Program-made: the position numbers and the translations under genes
Shown here: piece after piece, positions 1-12,316 of the stretch
Numbering within the stretch: position 1 is the stretch's first letter
Layout of the letters: each line of letters begins with the position of its first letter
The notes under the pieces: model-generated
What the model saw: the letters and a program-made list of their open reading frames with translations, nothing else
Told to the model about the DNA's origin: nothing
Databases searched by the model: none
Assembly (NCBI RefSeq): GCF_000482805.1
Contig: NZ_AXWT01000021.1
Coordinates: 23,814 to 87,813, forward strand
Length of the DNA: 64,000 nt
From: Deinococcus murrayi DSM 11303
Lineage (GTDB): Bacteria > Deinococcota > Deinococci > Deinococcales > Deinococcaceae
Direction: 5' to 3'

Positions 1-270
1 GCTCAACCCCGCTTCGCGGCCCGGCACAAAGGCCTGATGAACTTCGTCGGCAGCGCCAAACCAGGCGGCCAGCACCACGGCGAGGCCCCGGCGTCCGGTG
101 GCCCGTGCGAGCGCGTAGGCCAGCGCGAGATAGGCCAGGAAATGGGCAGCCCAGTCAAGGGGATGCGGCAGCGGCGGGCCGGGCGTATCGCTCCGCGAAC
201 TCAACTGCCAAATCGTCCCCATGAGCAGCAAAGCCGGACCCCACCAGCCGGGCCGGGCCGGGCGGGTCAA
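1..270 (-). CDS. VanZ-like membrane protein, N-terminal part (runs off the window)
   Basis: Ninety codons are visible, with the C-terminus beyond base 1. The reading frame starts at a TTG whose last two bases form part of the TGA stop of the upstream epimerase gene (TTGA overlap), so translational coupling is likely. The peptide has a hydrophobic segment near residues 8-18, then HPLDWAAHFLAYLALAYALA, and ends in DEVHQAFVPGREA, which is the DExxQ..PGR signature of the VanZ family. The members' biochemical role is mostly unknown; teicoplanin resistance is known only for the founding VanZ. I infer an integral membrane protein of unknown function. The assignment rests on the motif because the protein is incomplete. 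Confidence 0.7.
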   Translation of the reverse strand, partial: MTRPARPGWWGPALLLMGTIWQLSSRSDTPGPPLPHPLDWAAHFLAYLALAYALARATGRRGLAVVLAAWFGAADEVHQAFVPGREAGLS

Positions 271-689
271 TGCCCCCGGCCCCCGGCGGGGTGCTCAACG
301 AGTTCTATCAGGGTGCCTTCGCCCCACTTCGGGTGGAGGAAGGCAACGCGGGTTCCAGCACGGCCCGGCGTGGGCGCGTCGGAGAGAAAGCGGGCACCTT
401 CCCCGCGCAGCCGGGTCATCTCGGCCTCCAGGTCTGCGACCCGGTAGGCCGTGTGGTGCAGGCCGGGGCCGCGCTTGGCCAGAAAAGCCGCAATCGGGCT
501 GTCGGGACGGGTGGGGGCCAGCAGCTCTATCAGGGTCGCGCCAACCACGAAGGCGCGGACCCGAACGCCCTGCGAGGGCACTTCCTCGTCGGGTCCCTCA
601 GGGTGCAGGCCCAAGGCGAGGTAGGGCGCACTTCCGGCAGCGAGGTCGGGCGTGGCAATAGCGACATGGTCGAGCAGGGTAACCGTCAT
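267..689 (-). CDS. mce: methylmalonyl-CoA epimerase (VOC fold)
   Basis: This 140-residue protein has the length and layout of methylmalonyl-CoA epimerase, which interconverts the two C2 epimers of methylmalonyl-CoA in propionate and odd-chain metabolism. It begins LLDHVAIATPDL and contains GLHHTAYRV and GTLIELVEHP. The four expected metal ligands can be placed at about His8, Gln40, His79 and Glu129. The ATG sits 7 bases after a TAGCCT box (complement of 697-702), so the transcript may be leaderless. That box lies in the last codons of the GGDEF gene upstream, so the gene could also be read from the upstream promoter. Another VOC dioxygenase-like role is possible but less likely. Confidence 0.8.
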   Translation of the reverse strand: MTVTLLDHVAIATPDLAAGSAPYLALGLHPEGPDEEVPSQGVRVRAFVVGATLIELLAPTRPDSPIAAFLAKRGPGLHHTAYRVADLEAEMTRLRGEGARFLSDAPTPGRAGTRVAFLHPKWGEGTLIELVEHPAGGRGH

Positions 690-694
690 GTGCC

Positions 695-2236
695 TTAGGC
701 TAGCGGCTGCTCGGCGGCGGCACCCTGGCGGTCTTCCCGGCCTGCCCGCCGCGCCCGCTTTTCCTCGTACATGCAGGCGTCGGCGCGGCGCAGAGCGGCG
801 GTGGCTCCCGGCGCGTCGCCCGGCACGGCGGCCAGCCCCAGCGAGGCGTCTGCCGGGTAGCCCTGCTCCTGCACCCGCCGGATGGCCTCCCGGACCTGGC
901 GGCGCAGCCGCTCGGCCTGCCGCGCCGGGTCGTCGCCGGGGGGGACCGGAGCGAGCAACGCGTACTCATCCCCGCCCAGGCGGTAGGCCCGCAAGCCGGG
1001 GGCCAGCAGCCCGCGCCCAAACTCGCGCAGCAGGTCGTCGCCGCTGGCGTGCCCGCGCTCGTCGTTGACCCGCTTCATGCCGTCGAGGTCCACCACCCCC
1101 AGCACGTACCCCTGCCCCGCCGCGAGTCGGGCGTCGGCCTCATCGAGGGCGTCGTCAAGCGCCCGGCGGTTGCCCAGCCCGGTCAGGGCGTCGGTCAGGG
1201 CCGCCCGCTCCAGCGCTTGCAGGTACTCGGCCCGCTCCAGCGCCACCCCCACGCTGCGGGCGGCGGCTTCGAGCAAGAGACGCTCTTCAGGGAGCCACAC
1301 GGCGGGGTCGCCCAGCCGGGCGAGCAGCAGCACATAAGCCCCGCCCGGCATGTGGCGTGCTTCTTCGACCTGTACGTGCAGCCACGCCGCGCTCGCGAGG
1401 CCATTGCGCAGCAGGTCGGGGCAGCGCTGGGCGACGGCTTCCGCGTCGTCCAGAAAGACCCGCTCCCAGCCCAGCAGGGTGGACCGCAGTCCGCCCGCCG
1501 GGTCAAGGAGCCGCCAGCGCACCTCGGCCCCGAACCCGTCGGCGGGGGCCGAAGCGTGGTCACTCAGGACTTCCGCGCCCTCGGCGGAAAGATGCAGCAG
1601 CCCCGCCCAGTCCAGCCGCATCGCACCCCCCAGCAGCCGCAGCGCCCGCCGCGCCATCTCGCCCGGACCGAGCGGCTCGCCCATCAGCTCCGCGAGGTCG
1701 CGCAGAGTGTGGGCCTGGTCGCGGGCACGGGTGAGTTCCTCGGTGCGCAGCCGCAGCTCCAGTTCGTCGACGACCATTCCGGCAAGCAGTTCCAGCGTCT
1801 CGGCCTCGGCGGGGGTGAAGTCCCGCGCCTCCGGTGCCGTGACACACAGGGTGCCGATGCGGTGCCCGTCCGGGGTCATGAGGGGTGCCCCCGCATAGGC
1901 GACCACCTGGCCCGACCGCACGCTGGGCAGGTCGCGAAAGCGGGGGTCCCGCCGAGCGTCGGGCACGAGGAGTACCCCCTCTTGCTGCCGCACCGTCCAC
2001 ACGCAAAAGGACTCGTTGAGGGTGGTCTCGGTGGTGTCCCCGCCCACGCAGGCCTTGGTCCACTGGTGGCCCTCGCCGACCAGATTGACGGCAGCAAGCG
2101 GCACCCCCAGCACCCGCGCCGCCAGCCGAGCGACGCGCTCAAACGACGCTTCGGGCGGCGCATCCAGGATGCGGTACCGGGCCAGCGCAGCCAGGCGAGC
2201 CGCCTCAGAGGCGGAGGGGGGCGGCACAGAAGACAC
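695..2236 (-). CDS. GAF-GAF-GGDEF diguanylate cyclase
   Basis: A cytosolic signalling protein of 513 residues expected to make cyclic di-GMP from two GTP. It has an N-terminal GAF domain (about 20-160), a second GAF-like domain (about 170-335) and a C-terminal GGDEF domain beginning DALTGLGNRRAL. The active-site loop reads RLGGDEYALL, so Phe of GGDEF is Tyr. The RxxD inhibitory site is absent: the aligned residues are APGL. I chose the GTG at 2236 because it lies 7 bases after a TAGGGT -10 box (complement of 2244-2249), whereas the GTG at 2245 overlaps that box. No membrane segment is visible, so the GAF domains would sense a soluble ligand or redox state. Confidence 0.85.
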   Translation of the reverse strand: MSSVPPPSASEAARLAALARYRILDAPPEASFERVARLAARVLGVPLAAVNLVGEGHQWTKACVGGDTTETTLNESFCVWTVRQQEGVLLVPDARRDPRFRDLPSVRSGQVVAYAGAPLMTPDGHRIGTLCVTAPEARDFTPAEAETLELLAGMVVDELELRLRTEELTRARDQAHTLRDLAELMGEPLGPGEMARRALRLLGGAMRLDWAGLLHLSAEGAEVLSDHASAPADGFGAEVRWRLLDPAGGLRSTLLGWERVFLDDAEAVAQRCPDLLRNGLASAAWLHVQVEEARHMPGGAYVLLLARLGDPAVWLPEERLLLEAAARSVGVALERAEYLQALERAALTDALTGLGNRRALDDALDEADARLAAGQGYVLGVVDLDGMKRVNDERGHASGDDLLREFGRGLLAPGLRAYRLGGDEYALLAPVPPGDDPARQAERLRRQVREAIRRVQEQGYPADASLGLAAVPGDAPGATAALRRADACMYEEKRARRAGREDRQGAAAEQPLA

Positions 2237-2371
2237 GCCCCGCACCCTAGCGGCTCGCCCACGCCCCTGCGTGAAGGTTCTGCCCCGCTGAGGTGACCTG
2301 TTCTTGAGACTCGCGGCCCCCCAGCGGGGGGATTGGGGCCTCGCCCCGTAAAATGGGGGGGTGATGCACCT

Positions 2372-2968
2372 TTGAACCCGCTGCTGTTCGTGCTCCTCTT
2401 GGCCCTGTCTTACCTGCTGGGGTCTCTTCCCGCTGCCGCCTGGGTCGCTCGTACCCGCGGCATCGATATCCGCCGGGTGGGCAGCGGCAACAGCGGTGCC
2501 ACCAACGTGCTGCGGTCGGTGGGCAAGGGTCCGGCGGCGGTGGTCGCCGTGTTTGATGTCGCCAAGGGAGCGCTCGCCGTCCTCCTCGCGCGGGCGGCAG
2601 GCTTAAGCGACGTCCAAGCTGCCCTGTGCGGGGCCACTGCCGTCATCGGGCACAACTTCAGCCCCTTCTTGGGGTTCCGGGGTGGCAAGGGTGTGGCGAC
2701 CACCTTCGGCACGCTGGCGGTTCTCTTGCCGAGTGCCGGGCTGGGGATGGCTGTCATCGGGCTGCTTACGGTCGCCCTGACCCGGTTGGTGTCTGCCGGA
2801 AGCATCCTGGGGGGCGTGGCGGCGGCCCTCGTCGCGTGGGTCACCGGGCAACCGCTGTGGCTCAGCCTCATCGTGACGGCCCTCGTCGCCTTGATGGTCT
2901 GGCAGCACCGCGACAATGTCGCCCGGCTGCGAGCGGGCAATGAGCGGCGGCTGGGCGAGAAGGGGTAA
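2372..2968 (+). CDS. plsY: glycerol-3-phosphate acyltransferase PlsY
   Basis: PlsY transfers acyl groups from acyl-phosphate to glycerol 3-phosphate, the first step of phospholipid synthesis in the inner membrane. The protein is hydrophobic, with about five to six membrane spans. It shows the family motifs [42 protein letters not shown] and a C-terminal [11 protein letters not shown] start it at the TTG at 2372 (198 residues), preceded by GGGGGGTGAT at 2355-2364 as ribosome-binding site. An upstream in-frame TTG at 2333 would add 13 polar residues before the first span and has no such site. It is alone on this strand, divergent from the GGDEF gene. Confidence 0.92.
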   Translation: MNPLLFVLLLALSYLLGSLPAAAWVARTRGIDIRRVGSGNSGATNVLRSVGKGPAAVVAVFDVAKGALAVLLARAAGLSDVQAALCGATAVIGHNFSPFLGFRGGKGVATTFGTLAVLLPSAGLGMAVIGLLTVALTRLVSAGSILGGVAAALVAWVTGQPLWLSLIVTALVALMVWQHRDNVARLRAGNERRLGEKG

Positions 2969-2988
2969 AGGGGGGCAGAGGTCAGCCT

Positions 2989-3288
2989 TTAGCGGCGTTT
3001 GCGCAGAAAGGACAGCCATCCGGCAGCCTGCGGGCGACCGGACGGGGCAAAGTCCTCCAAGCGGAGTTCGGGTTCGGGGAGGGGCGCGGCCTCCCAGCCG
3101 TCCCCAACGGCGACTTGCCCCCCAAAGCGCCCAGCGGCGTAGCGGGCGTGCTTGAATTCGGCGTCTGGACTGGTGGCGCGGGGGTCGGCGAGGGCCTGCA
3201 ACATGGCCTGCAAGGTCTCGTCGGCGCAGGCCCAGCGGCCCTGGGCGAAGGTGGCTTCCTGACCGTAGATGCGAATCCTCGCGGGCAT
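2989..3288 (-). CDS. hypothetical protein, 99 residues
   Basis: A small soluble protein I do not recognise. It starts [19 protein letters not shown] and ends in the basic tail WLSFLRKRR. There is no signal peptide, membrane span or cysteine cluster; the only cysteine is near residue 21. The ATG is preceded by GGGAG at a suitable distance. Codon use is typical of the window. Longer upstream extensions of this frame run antisense through the asd promoter and start and look like shadow, so I cut it at this ATG. It lies convergent with plsY, 20 bases away. Confidence 0.65.
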   Translation of the reverse strand: MPARIRIYGQEATFAQGRWACADETLQAMLQALADPRATSPDAEFKHARYAAGRFGGQVAVGDGWEAAPLPEPELRLEDFAPSGRPQAAGWLSFLRKRR

Positions 3289-3397
3289 ACCAGCGACTCC
3301 CGTCTCCGAGTGAGGGGAGCACGGACCCCCACCACTCGGCCTTGAACTTGGCGATGGGGGCAGCATAGCGCAGCCGTGCGCCGGGGCGGCACCCCGC

Positions 3398-3426
3398 TTG
3401 ACCCCCCACCCCCCGGCGGGTACCTT
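3398..3426 (+). promoter_or_regulatory. sigma-A type promoter of asd
   Basis: TTGACC at 3398-3403 and TACCTT at 3421-3426 are separated by exactly 17 bases, a good match to the housekeeping consensus. It is the only such pair in the 245-base gap before asd. Transcription would start near 3433, leaving a leader of about 100 bases before the asd ATG. An ATG at 3432 lies at the predicted transcript start and opens a 61-codon frame that overlaps asd out of frame. Confidence 0.65.
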
Positions 3427-3534
3427 GCCCCATGGGCCGCCCACTCCCCGAATCCTCAGAGGCGGCCCTCCCATGTCTTGGCCGCCCGCGCCCCATTCCT
3501 CCCCGCGCGGCGGAGTTTCCTGGAAGGAGAACCT

Positions 3535-4554
<1,020 letters not shown>

Positions 4555-4592
4555 CCCCGCCCTCTGCACCCCGCTGCGGCAAACTGAAGGCC

Positions 4593-5186
4593 ATGCGTTC
4601 CCCGCCTCCGCGCCGTCCCCGCTCGCCCGTGGGGGCGGCCTTTTTGCTAACGGCGTTGCTGGTGGGGGGCGTGTGGGCGCAGGAGGTCATCGACCAGTTC
4701 GCCTTCGGCGGCAGCCTCGACCTCTACGGCATCGTCCCGCGCGACCTGGCCCGGCTGGAGAACGTGCTGACCGCGCCCTTCTTGCATGGCGATTTTGCGC
4801 ACCTGGTGGCCAATACGGGGCCGCTGGCGGTGCTGGCCTTTATGGGGGCGCTGCGGGGGATGGGGCGCTTTCTGGCGGCCAATGCCGTCATCATCCTCCT
4901 CGGCGGCGGGCTGGTGTGGCTGCTGGGGCGGGGCGAGAGCCTGCACCTGGGGGCCAGCCTGCTGGTGTTCGGGTACCTCGCCTACCTCCTGGGGGTGGGC
5001 TGGTGGGAGCGAACACCGGGGGCGATTCTGGCGGCGCTGCTGGCCCTCTTCCTGTACGGCGGGGCGCTGTGGGGGGTGCTGCCCACCGACCCGCTGGTGT
5101 CGTGGGAAGCGCATCTTTTCGGCTTCGTGGCGGGGCTGGTCGCGGCGGCCTGGCTGCATGAGCGGCCCCGGCGGGCCAGCGGGTGA
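4593..5186 (+). CDS. rhomboid-family intramembrane serine protease
   Basis: A 197-residue membrane protein with about six spans. The rhomboid catalytic dyad is visible as Ser122 in [10 protein letters not shown] and His174 in [11 protein letters not shown]. The [10 protein letters not shown] segment near residue 65 is the usual H..H..N motif of the oxyanion region. Rhomboids cut transmembrane segments of other proteins within the bilayer; the substrate here cannot be told. The ATG lies 7 bases after a weak CAAACT box (4580-4585), so it may have its own leaderless transcript besides read-through from asd. A hairpin follows the stop. Confidence 0.85.
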   Translation: MRSPPPRRPRSPVGAAFLLTALLVGGVWAQEVIDQFAFGGSLDLYGIVPRDLARLENVLTAPFLHGDFAHLVANTGPLAVLAFMGALRGMGRFLAANAVIILLGGGLVWLLGRGESLHLGASLLVFGYLAYLLGVGWWERTPGAILAALLALFLYGGALWGVLPTDPLVSWEAHLFGFVAGLVAAAWLHERPRRASG

Positions 5187-5193
5187 CCCTGGC

Positions 5194-5228
5194 GGGGGGA
5201 CGTGTCGCAGCGTCCCCCCGGCTCTTTT
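5194..5228 (+). terminator. terminator after asd-rhomboid
   Basis: The arms GGGGGGACG (5194-5202) and CGTCCCCCC (5211-5219) pair perfectly around an 8-base loop and are followed by GGCTCTTTT. It sits between the rhomboid stop and the convergent acs stop. The T run is interrupted and offset, so termination may be partial. Confidence 0.6.
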
Positions 5229-5266
5229 GCCGAGTTGCTGTGGGTTGGGCTAACCGCTGGTGGTCC

Positions 5267-7219
5267 TCACGCCACCGGGGTCGCCGCCAGCCGCTCCAGC
5301 ACGCTGGGGTCTTCCAGGGTGCTCGTATCGCCCTCGATGGGTCGCCCCGCCGCAATCTGGCGCAGAAAGCGGCGCATGATTTTGCCGCTGCGGGTCTTGG
5401 GCAGGGCGTCGGCCACGATGATGGCGTCGGGGCGGGCGAGCGCCCCAATCTCGCGGCTGACGTGGGCACGCAGGGCGGCGGGGTCCACCTGCTGGCCACT
5501 CTGGGGGAGCACAAAGGCGACCACGCCCTCGCCCTTGACCTCGTCCGGGCGGCCCACCACAGCGGCTTCCGCGACCGAGGGGTGCGCGACAAGCGCTGAC
5601 TCGATTTCCATCGTGCCCAGGCGGTGCCCGGAGACATTGAGTACGTCGTCCACCCGGCCCATCACGGTGACGTAGCCGTCACGGTCGCGCCGAGCACCGT
5701 CCCCGGCAAAGTACACACCCGGAATCTCGCCCCAGTAGGACTTGCGGTAGCGCTCGTCGTCGCCCCACACCGTTCGCAACATGGAGGGCCAGGGCCGTTT
5801 GATGACGAGGAAGCCGCCGTCGTCAGGGCCAAGTTCCTCGCCGCCTTTGGTCATGATGGCGGGTTCGACCCCGAACATCGGGAGGCCCGCGCTGCCGGGT
5901 TTGCTGGGGTGGGCACCCGGCAGGGTGGTCAGCATGATGGCCCCCGTCTCGGTTTGCCACCAGGTATCCACGACCGGGCAGCGCCCCCCGCCGATGACCC
6001 GCCAGTACCACATCCACGCTTCGGGGTTGATGGGTTCGCCCACCGACCCCAGCAGGCGCAGGCTGCTCAGGTCGCAGCGGCCCGGCAGCTCGTCCCCCTG
6101 CCGCATAAAGGCGCGGATGGCGGTCGGCGCGGTGTAGAGGATGCTGACCCGGTGCCGCTCGACGATTTGCCAGAAGCGGCCCCAGTCGGGGTGGTTGGGT
6201 GCCCCCTCGTACATCAGCACGGTCGCGCCGTTCAGCAGCGGCCCGTACACGCTGTAGGAGTGCCCGGTCACCCAGCCCACGTCGGCGGTGCACCAGTACA
6301 CGTCGTCGTCGCGCAGGTCGAAGACGGTTCCCGTGGTGAGGTACGTGCCCACCATGTACCCGCCCGTCGTGTGCAGCACCCCCTTGGGCTTGCCCGTGCT
6401 GCCGGAGGTGTACAGCACGAAGAGGGGATGCTCACTGTCGAGGGGGGCCGCCTCGTGCTCGTCCCCGGCCCCCGCCAGCGCCTCGTGCCACCAGAGGTCG
6501 CGGCCCGGCTGCATGGGGGCGTCACAGTTCGAGCGACAGACCACCAGCATCCGCTCCAGGCTGGGCGTACTGTTGGCCGCCTCGTCTGCATTCGCCTTGA
6601 GGTTGACCAGGCTGCCCCGGCGCTGCCCCGCATCGGCGGTAATCAGCAGCTTGCTCCCCGCGTCGTTGATGCGGTCGGCGAGCGCCGAGACGGAAAAGCC
6701 CCCGAACACCACGCTGTGAATCGCCCCGATGCGGGCACAGGCGAGCATGGCAATCGCGGCTTCAGGGATGAGGGGCAGGTAGAGGGTCACCCGGTCGCCC
6801 TGTTCCACCCCCAGCGCGGTCAGGGCGTTCGCGGCCCGCTTCACCTCGCGCAGCAACTCCGAATAGGTGTAGCGCCGGACCTCCCCGTCCTCGGCCTCCC
6901 AGAGGATGGCCGTCTTCTCGCCCCGCCCCGCCGCGACGTGGCGGTCAAGCGCGTTGTAGGCTACATTCGTCTGCCCGCCCACGAACCACCTCGCGTGCGG
7001 TTCCTGCCAGTCCAGCACCCGGTCCCAGCGCCGCATCCAGTGCAGCTCTCCGGCCACGTCGCTCCAGAAGCCGTCCGGGTCGTCGAGGCTGCGGCGGTAG
7101 AGGCGGTCGTACTCCTCCCGCGAGAGGCGGGCGCGGGCCACGAAGCTTTCGGGAGGCGGGATGACTCGTTCCTCGTGCAGCAGGTTGTCGATGTGGTCGT
7201 TCGTGGCCGGCTGGGTCAT
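5267..7219 (-). CDS. acs: acetyl-CoA synthetase
   Basis: AMP-forming acetyl-CoA synthetase, which activates acetate to acetyl-CoA through acetyl-AMP in the cytosol. At 650 residues it is full length. The adenylate motif [11 protein letters not shown], the acetate pocket segment [14 protein letters not shown], the hinge region and the C-terminal [12 protein letters not shown] are all present. The last carries the catalytic lysine that is acetylated to control the enzyme in other bacteria. A GGAGG ribosome-binding site lies about 7 bases before the ATG, and a TACAGT box (complement of 7267-7272) lies further up. It follows actP and the DUF485 gene on the same strand, forming an acetate uptake and activation module. 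Confidence 0.96.
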   Translation of the reverse strand: MTQPATNDHIDNLLHEERVIPPPESFVARARLSREEYDRLYRRSLDDPDGFWSDVAGELHWMRRWDRVLDWQEPHARWFVGGQTNVAYNALDRHVAAGRGEKTAILWEAEDGEVRRYTYSELLREVKRAANALTALGVEQGDRVTLYLPLIPEAAIAMLACARIGAIHSVVFGGFSVSALADRINDAGSKLLITADAGQRRGSLVNLKANADEAANSTPSLERMLVVCRSNCDAPMQPGRDLWWHEALAGAGDEHEAAPLDSEHPLFVLYTSGSTGKPKGVLHTTGGYMVGTYLTTGTVFDLRDDDVYWCTADVGWVTGHSYSVYGPLLNGATVLMYEGAPNHPDWGRFWQIVERHRVSILYTAPTAIRAFMRQGDELPGRCDLSSLRLLGSVGEPINPEAWMWYWRVIGGGRCPVVDTWWQTETGAIMLTTLPGAHPSKPGSAGLPMFGVEPAIMTKGGEELGPDDGGFLVIKRPWPSMLRTVWGDDERYRKSYWGEIPGVYFAGDGARRDRDGYVTVMGRVDDVLNVSGHRLGTMEIESALVAHPSVAEAAVVGRPDEVKGEGVVAFVLPQSGQQVDPAALRAHVSREIGALARPDAIIVADALPKTRSGKIMRRFLRQIAAGRPIEGDTSTLEDPSVLERLAATPVA

Positions 7220-7422
7220 GGCACACCTCCGAAAGGGTAGAAACGAGGCGGGTTGTGGAGGTCCTCACTGTAGAGCGCGGGGGGCTGCCACGCGCCCGCC
7301 GTTACGCGGGGGGTACTGCACCGGGTTCAAGACGTTGGGCGGGAAGCGGGAGACCCCCGGCAGGGGGACCGGGGGCTTGGGCGGGCGGCTGGCCGCTGGT
7401 GACTGGAGGCAGGCCCCGCCCC

Positions 7423-9011
<1,589 letters not shown>

Positions 9012-9015
<4 letters not shown>

Positions 9016-9311
9016 TGCACGGCCTCCTGCGCCAGACGGTCAAAGGTCCGAGCCTTAAAGACGTAGACCGCCGCCATCACCCAGCCCATGATGAACTGCG
9101 CGAAGGCGAGGACATATCCGAAGGTCACGTTCCCAAAGACCTTGGTCGCCATCAGGGGCTTGTTGTAGCCCGCCAGGATGGGCAACAACAAATACAGCAC
9201 CAAAAACGTCACGGTCATCAGCACCGTGAAGCGGTTGCGCTCCGTGACCAGCCGGGCATAGGCCGGGTTGCGGGTGGGCGCGGCGGCGGAAGGCAGACGG
9301 GAAACGGTCAT
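9012..9311 (-). CDS. DUF485 membrane protein (YjcH-like)
   Basis: A 99-residue protein with two membrane spans (about residues 29-50 and 65-88) and the family segment [22 protein letters not shown]485 proteins are nearly always encoded just upstream of actP, as here, with a 4-base overlap, and are thought to assist the symporter; the exact role is not known. The start has an AGGAGG site 6 bases before the ATG. It is the first gene of the acetate operon. Confidence 0.88.
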
Positions 9312-9395
9312 GGAGGCCTCCTGGAGTCGAGCGAAGGCGGAGGGGGGCGCGGAGCCAGCTGGGGGCCACGCGGCTGAATTGGTTGGGCACCTCGC

Positions 9396-9424
9396 AGGGT
9401 AGGAGCCTCTTTATCCGAAATCAA
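9396..9424 (-). promoter_or_regulatory. promoter of the DUF485-actP(-acs) operon
   Basis: On the minus strand TTGATT (complement of 9419-9424) and TACCCT (complement of 9396-9401) are separated by 17 bases. It lies about 85 bases before the DUF485 start in the region shared with the divergent TrmB-type regulator gene, so that regulator is a natural candidate to act here. Confidence 0.55.
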
Positions 9425-9529
9425 TGAACCGGGTGTAAGGTTTGCGTTTCTGTAGGAGGGACAGCCCGCCGGGAGCGGGCCTGCGCTTCTCTGCGGGGCG
9501 CGAGCGGGCTTCCCGTATGCTGAGCACCG

Positions 9530-10237
9530 ATGAGCGCCGTGATTCACCTGCAAGCGTTGGGACTCACCGAGTATGAGGCGCGTGCCTACACCGCCCTGCT
9601 CGCCCTGGGCCGCGCTGTGCCCGCCCGCATCGCGCGGCAAGCAGGCATTCCCCGGCCCAAAATCTACGAGACGCTGGAGCGCCTTGAAGGTCGCGGCCTC
9701 GCGGCGCGGGTGGGTCAAAACCCGCTGGAATATGCGCCCCTCAGCGCCCGCGAGTATCTCGCCCGCGCCCGGCGCGCCTTTGACGACCGCCTCGGTGCCC
9801 TGGACCGCGACCTTTCGCGCCTCGCGCCCGATCCCGCTCCAGAAGCCGTCTACCACCTTTACGGCGAAGCGGCCATCCGCAGCCTGTGCGAAGACCTGAC
9901 CCTCAATGCCCGGCGGCGAGTGTCGATGGCGGGCGAGACCGCCCTGGCGGACCGCCTGGAGCGCCTCACCCCCCGCGGGGTCGAGCTGCGCCGCGCTGCC
10001 CTCGCGGGCCTGCCCTCCATCGCTGCCGAAGGCCAGCGGGCCTTTTTGCTTGCCCGCGACGGCGAGGCGGCGGTCATCGCTCACTTCATCGAGGAGGGCA
10101 GGAGCGGCGAGGCGCACGGCGTTCATACCCATAACCCCGTCGTGGTGCACCTCATTGAGGGGTACGTGGCCCTCGCGGCCCGCGGCGCACAACCGGACTC
10201 GCGGGAAGCCGTTGACAAGTTGGAGGGGCCACTGTAA
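9530..10237 (+). CDS. TrmB-family transcriptional regulator
   Basis: A 235-residue DNA-binding protein. The N-terminus, LQALGLTEYEARAYTALLAL followed by IARQAGIPRPKIYETLERLE, is the winged helix-turn-helix of the TrmB family. A coiled stretch follows (about 75-110) and then an effector domain with YHLYGEAAIRSLCEDLTLNA. TrmB proteins in archaea bind sugars; bacterial members are poorly studied. The ATG lies 8 bases after a TATGCT box (9516-9521), suggesting a leaderless transcript. It is divergent from the acetate operon and shares its control region, which is the only hint at a target. Confidence 0.82.
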   Translation: MSAVIHLQALGLTEYEARAYTALLALGRAVPARIARQAGIPRPKIYETLERLEGRGLAARVGQNPLEYAPLSAREYLARARRAFDDRLGALDRDLSRLAPDPAPEAVYHLYGEAAIRSLCEDLTLNARRRVSMAGETALADRLERLTPRGVELRRAALAGLPSIAAEGQRAFLLARDGEAAVIAHFIEEGRSGEAHGVHTHNPVVVHLIEGYVALAARGAQPDSREAVDKLEGPL

Positions 10238-10238
10238 T

Positions 10239-10328
<90 letters not shown>

Positions 10329-10332
10329 CAAG

Positions 10333-10358
10333 GCCCCGCTTCTCGGCGGGGCACTTTT
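10333..10358 (+). terminator. hairpin between the two tRNAs
   Basis: GCCCCGC (10333-10339) and GCGGGGC (10346-10352) form a 7-bp stem with a 6-base loop, followed by ACTTTT. It may be a weak terminator of tRNA-Ala or simply a processing hairpin, as the next tRNA starts 4 bases later and shows no obvious promoter of its own. Confidence 0.4.
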
Positions 10359-10361
10359 CAA

Positions 10362-10438
<77 letters not shown>

Positions 10439-10456
10439 CTTGGCATCAGCCAAAAG

Positions 10457-10484
10457 CCCGCGCACACGCTGCGCGGGTTTTTTT
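10457..10484 (+). terminator. intrinsic terminator after tRNA-Met
   Basis: CCCGCGC (10457-10463) pairs with GCGCGGG (10471-10477) and is followed at once by seven T residues. This is a textbook rho-independent terminator for the tRNA pair. Confidence 0.9.
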
Positions 10485-10554
10485 GTTTGTCTTGCTGCCT
10501 AGGGCCTTCCCCGACGTGGTTAGCACTTGTCGGCGCCCAGAAGCAAAGGCAACC

Positions 10555-10587
10555 AAGCAAAAGCCCCGCCTCTCCCCGGCGGGGCTT
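10555..10587 (-). terminator. intrinsic terminator of tmRNA
   Basis: Read on the minus strand, AAGCCCCGCC and GGCGGGGCTT (complement of 10561-10570 and 10578-10587) form a perfect 10-bp stem. The strand continues TTGCTTGG, giving a short T run directly after the tmRNA 3' end. Confidence 0.8.
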
Positions 10588-10589
10588 GA

Positions 10590-10939
<350 letters not shown>

Positions 10940-11069
10940 GTATGGCCGGGATTTCCGGCACAAGGAAGTGTAGCAAAAAAGGCCTCGCTTCATCTTGATG
11001 AAAAGCACGATGAGCGCTCACGAACGGCGCATGAAGAAGGGCCGGGCGGCGAGCTTTCTGAGCACCCTC

Positions 11070-12206
11070 CTAGAGGGCGGCGAAAGCCTGGGCCTGGGCC
11101 GCCAACTCCTCGGCCAGGGGAGGGTACTCCGGGCGGTGACCCGCGTCGTCGGCGTAGCCCCACAGCCCTGTGGGGCAGTGGCGGTCGTCGTCCCAGCCGG
11201 GGTAGTCGAGGATGGGATAGAAGCACAGCCCCTGAACGGGCGCTCTGGCGCTCATGGCGCGGCGCACCTCTTCCCCGACGGAGCGCAGCCACGGCACCCG
11301 CGCGTCTCCCTCAGCGCCCGTCTCGGCGATGCACAGGGGCCGCCCATAGCGTTGCCATACCTCCTGCAACATCTCATCCAGCGGTCTGCGCCAGGGGTGG
11401 CCGGGGGGCAACAGCTCGCGCTCTGCGGGCGAGTCATGGTGCACCCACTGGTTTTGGCCGTAGTAGTTCACCCCCAAGAGGCCGAGGTAGCGGGGATGCC
11501 CCCCCAGTTCGGGATGCAGGGTCCCGGCCAGCATGTCCCAGGCTTCGAACTGTCCGCGGTTAAAGGCCGCCGCATTGGGCGCGTCGGCGGGGCGTTGGGG
11601 GTGCGCCACCACGTGAATGAGGGGTTCAGTGTGCAAGAAGCGGGCCGCGGGCAACTCGGCCCACACCGCGTCCATCATGGCCAGGCTGGCCTGCACCAAC
11701 CGCCGCTTGAGCCGGTGCCCCTCTCCCTCCCGCCAGGGGTTCATGTATCCCACCTCGCCCCCCGCCCAAGCCAAAAAGCTGATTTCGTTTACGGGCACGA
11801 GCCAGGGGGCCGTCTCGCCCTCCGCCGCGAGAAGCCGGGCAACCGCCCCAGCAAAGGCCGCAGCCCGTGCGGTAAACCCCGGCGCAAGGGGGTTCGTATC
11901 GTCGGGCCAACCGTAGTGCATCAGGTCCCAGATGACCTGCACTCCTGCTGCTCGGCTGGCCCGCAGCATGGGCAAAAAGCTGGAAAAGTCGTAGGAGCCG
12001 GGGCGCGTCTCGATCAGGTGCCAGCGCAGGCCGTCGCGGGCGGTGAGGATGCCGCGTGCTCGCAGACGGTCATAGTCCTGCCGGGCGAAGCGGTCATGCT
12101 GAGTCGCGGCAATCAGGTCGAGCCGGGTGCGGTCGCGGCGGCGGTGGCTCGAACACTCGAAGCCACCCATCAAAAAACTGGCGAAGGGGGGAGAAGTTTG
12201 CGGCAT
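11070..12206 (-). CDS. glycoside hydrolase family 1-like protein
   Basis: A 378-residue protein with the look of a clan GH-A TIM-barrel hydrolase: FLMGGFECSSHRRRDRTRLD at the start, then WDLMHYGWPDD, a likely acid/base Glu in LVPVNEISF, and a likely nucleophile Glu in CIAETGAEGD. It is shorter than typical GH1 beta-glucosidases (about 440-480). Similar proteins are often annotated as beta-glucosidase-like or attached to dTDP-rhamnose reductase domains. There is no signal peptide, so it would act in the cytosol. The substrate cannot be told. An AGGAG site lies 4 bases before the ATG. Confidence 0.75.
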   Translation of the reverse strand: MPQTSPPFASFLMGGFECSSHRRRDRTRLDLIAATQHDRFARQDYDRLRARGILTARDGLRWHLIETRPGSYDFSSFLPMLRASRAAGVQVIWDLMHYGWPDDTNPLAPGFTARAAAFAGAVARLLAAEGETAPWLVPVNEISFLAWAGGEVGYMNPWREGEGHRLKRRLVQASLAMMDAVWAELPAARFLHTEPLIHVVAHPQRPADAPNAAAFNRGQFEAWDMLAGTLHPELGGHPRYLGLLGVNYYGQNQWVHHDSPAERELLPPGHPWRRPLDEMLQEVWQRYGRPLCIAETGAEGDARVPWLRSVGEEVRRAMSARAPVQGLCFYPILDYPGWDDDRHCPTGLWGYADDAGHRPEYPPLAEELAAQAQAFAAL

Positions 12207-12316
12207 AGGTCTCCTGCGGGGGGGTGCGCCAGCAGCTCAGCCGAAGCGGCCCCAACCCTCCGGGCATTGTGCCGGGATGGGGAAGGACAGGGGGTTCATG
12301 CGCCGCCGCGAAAAAC

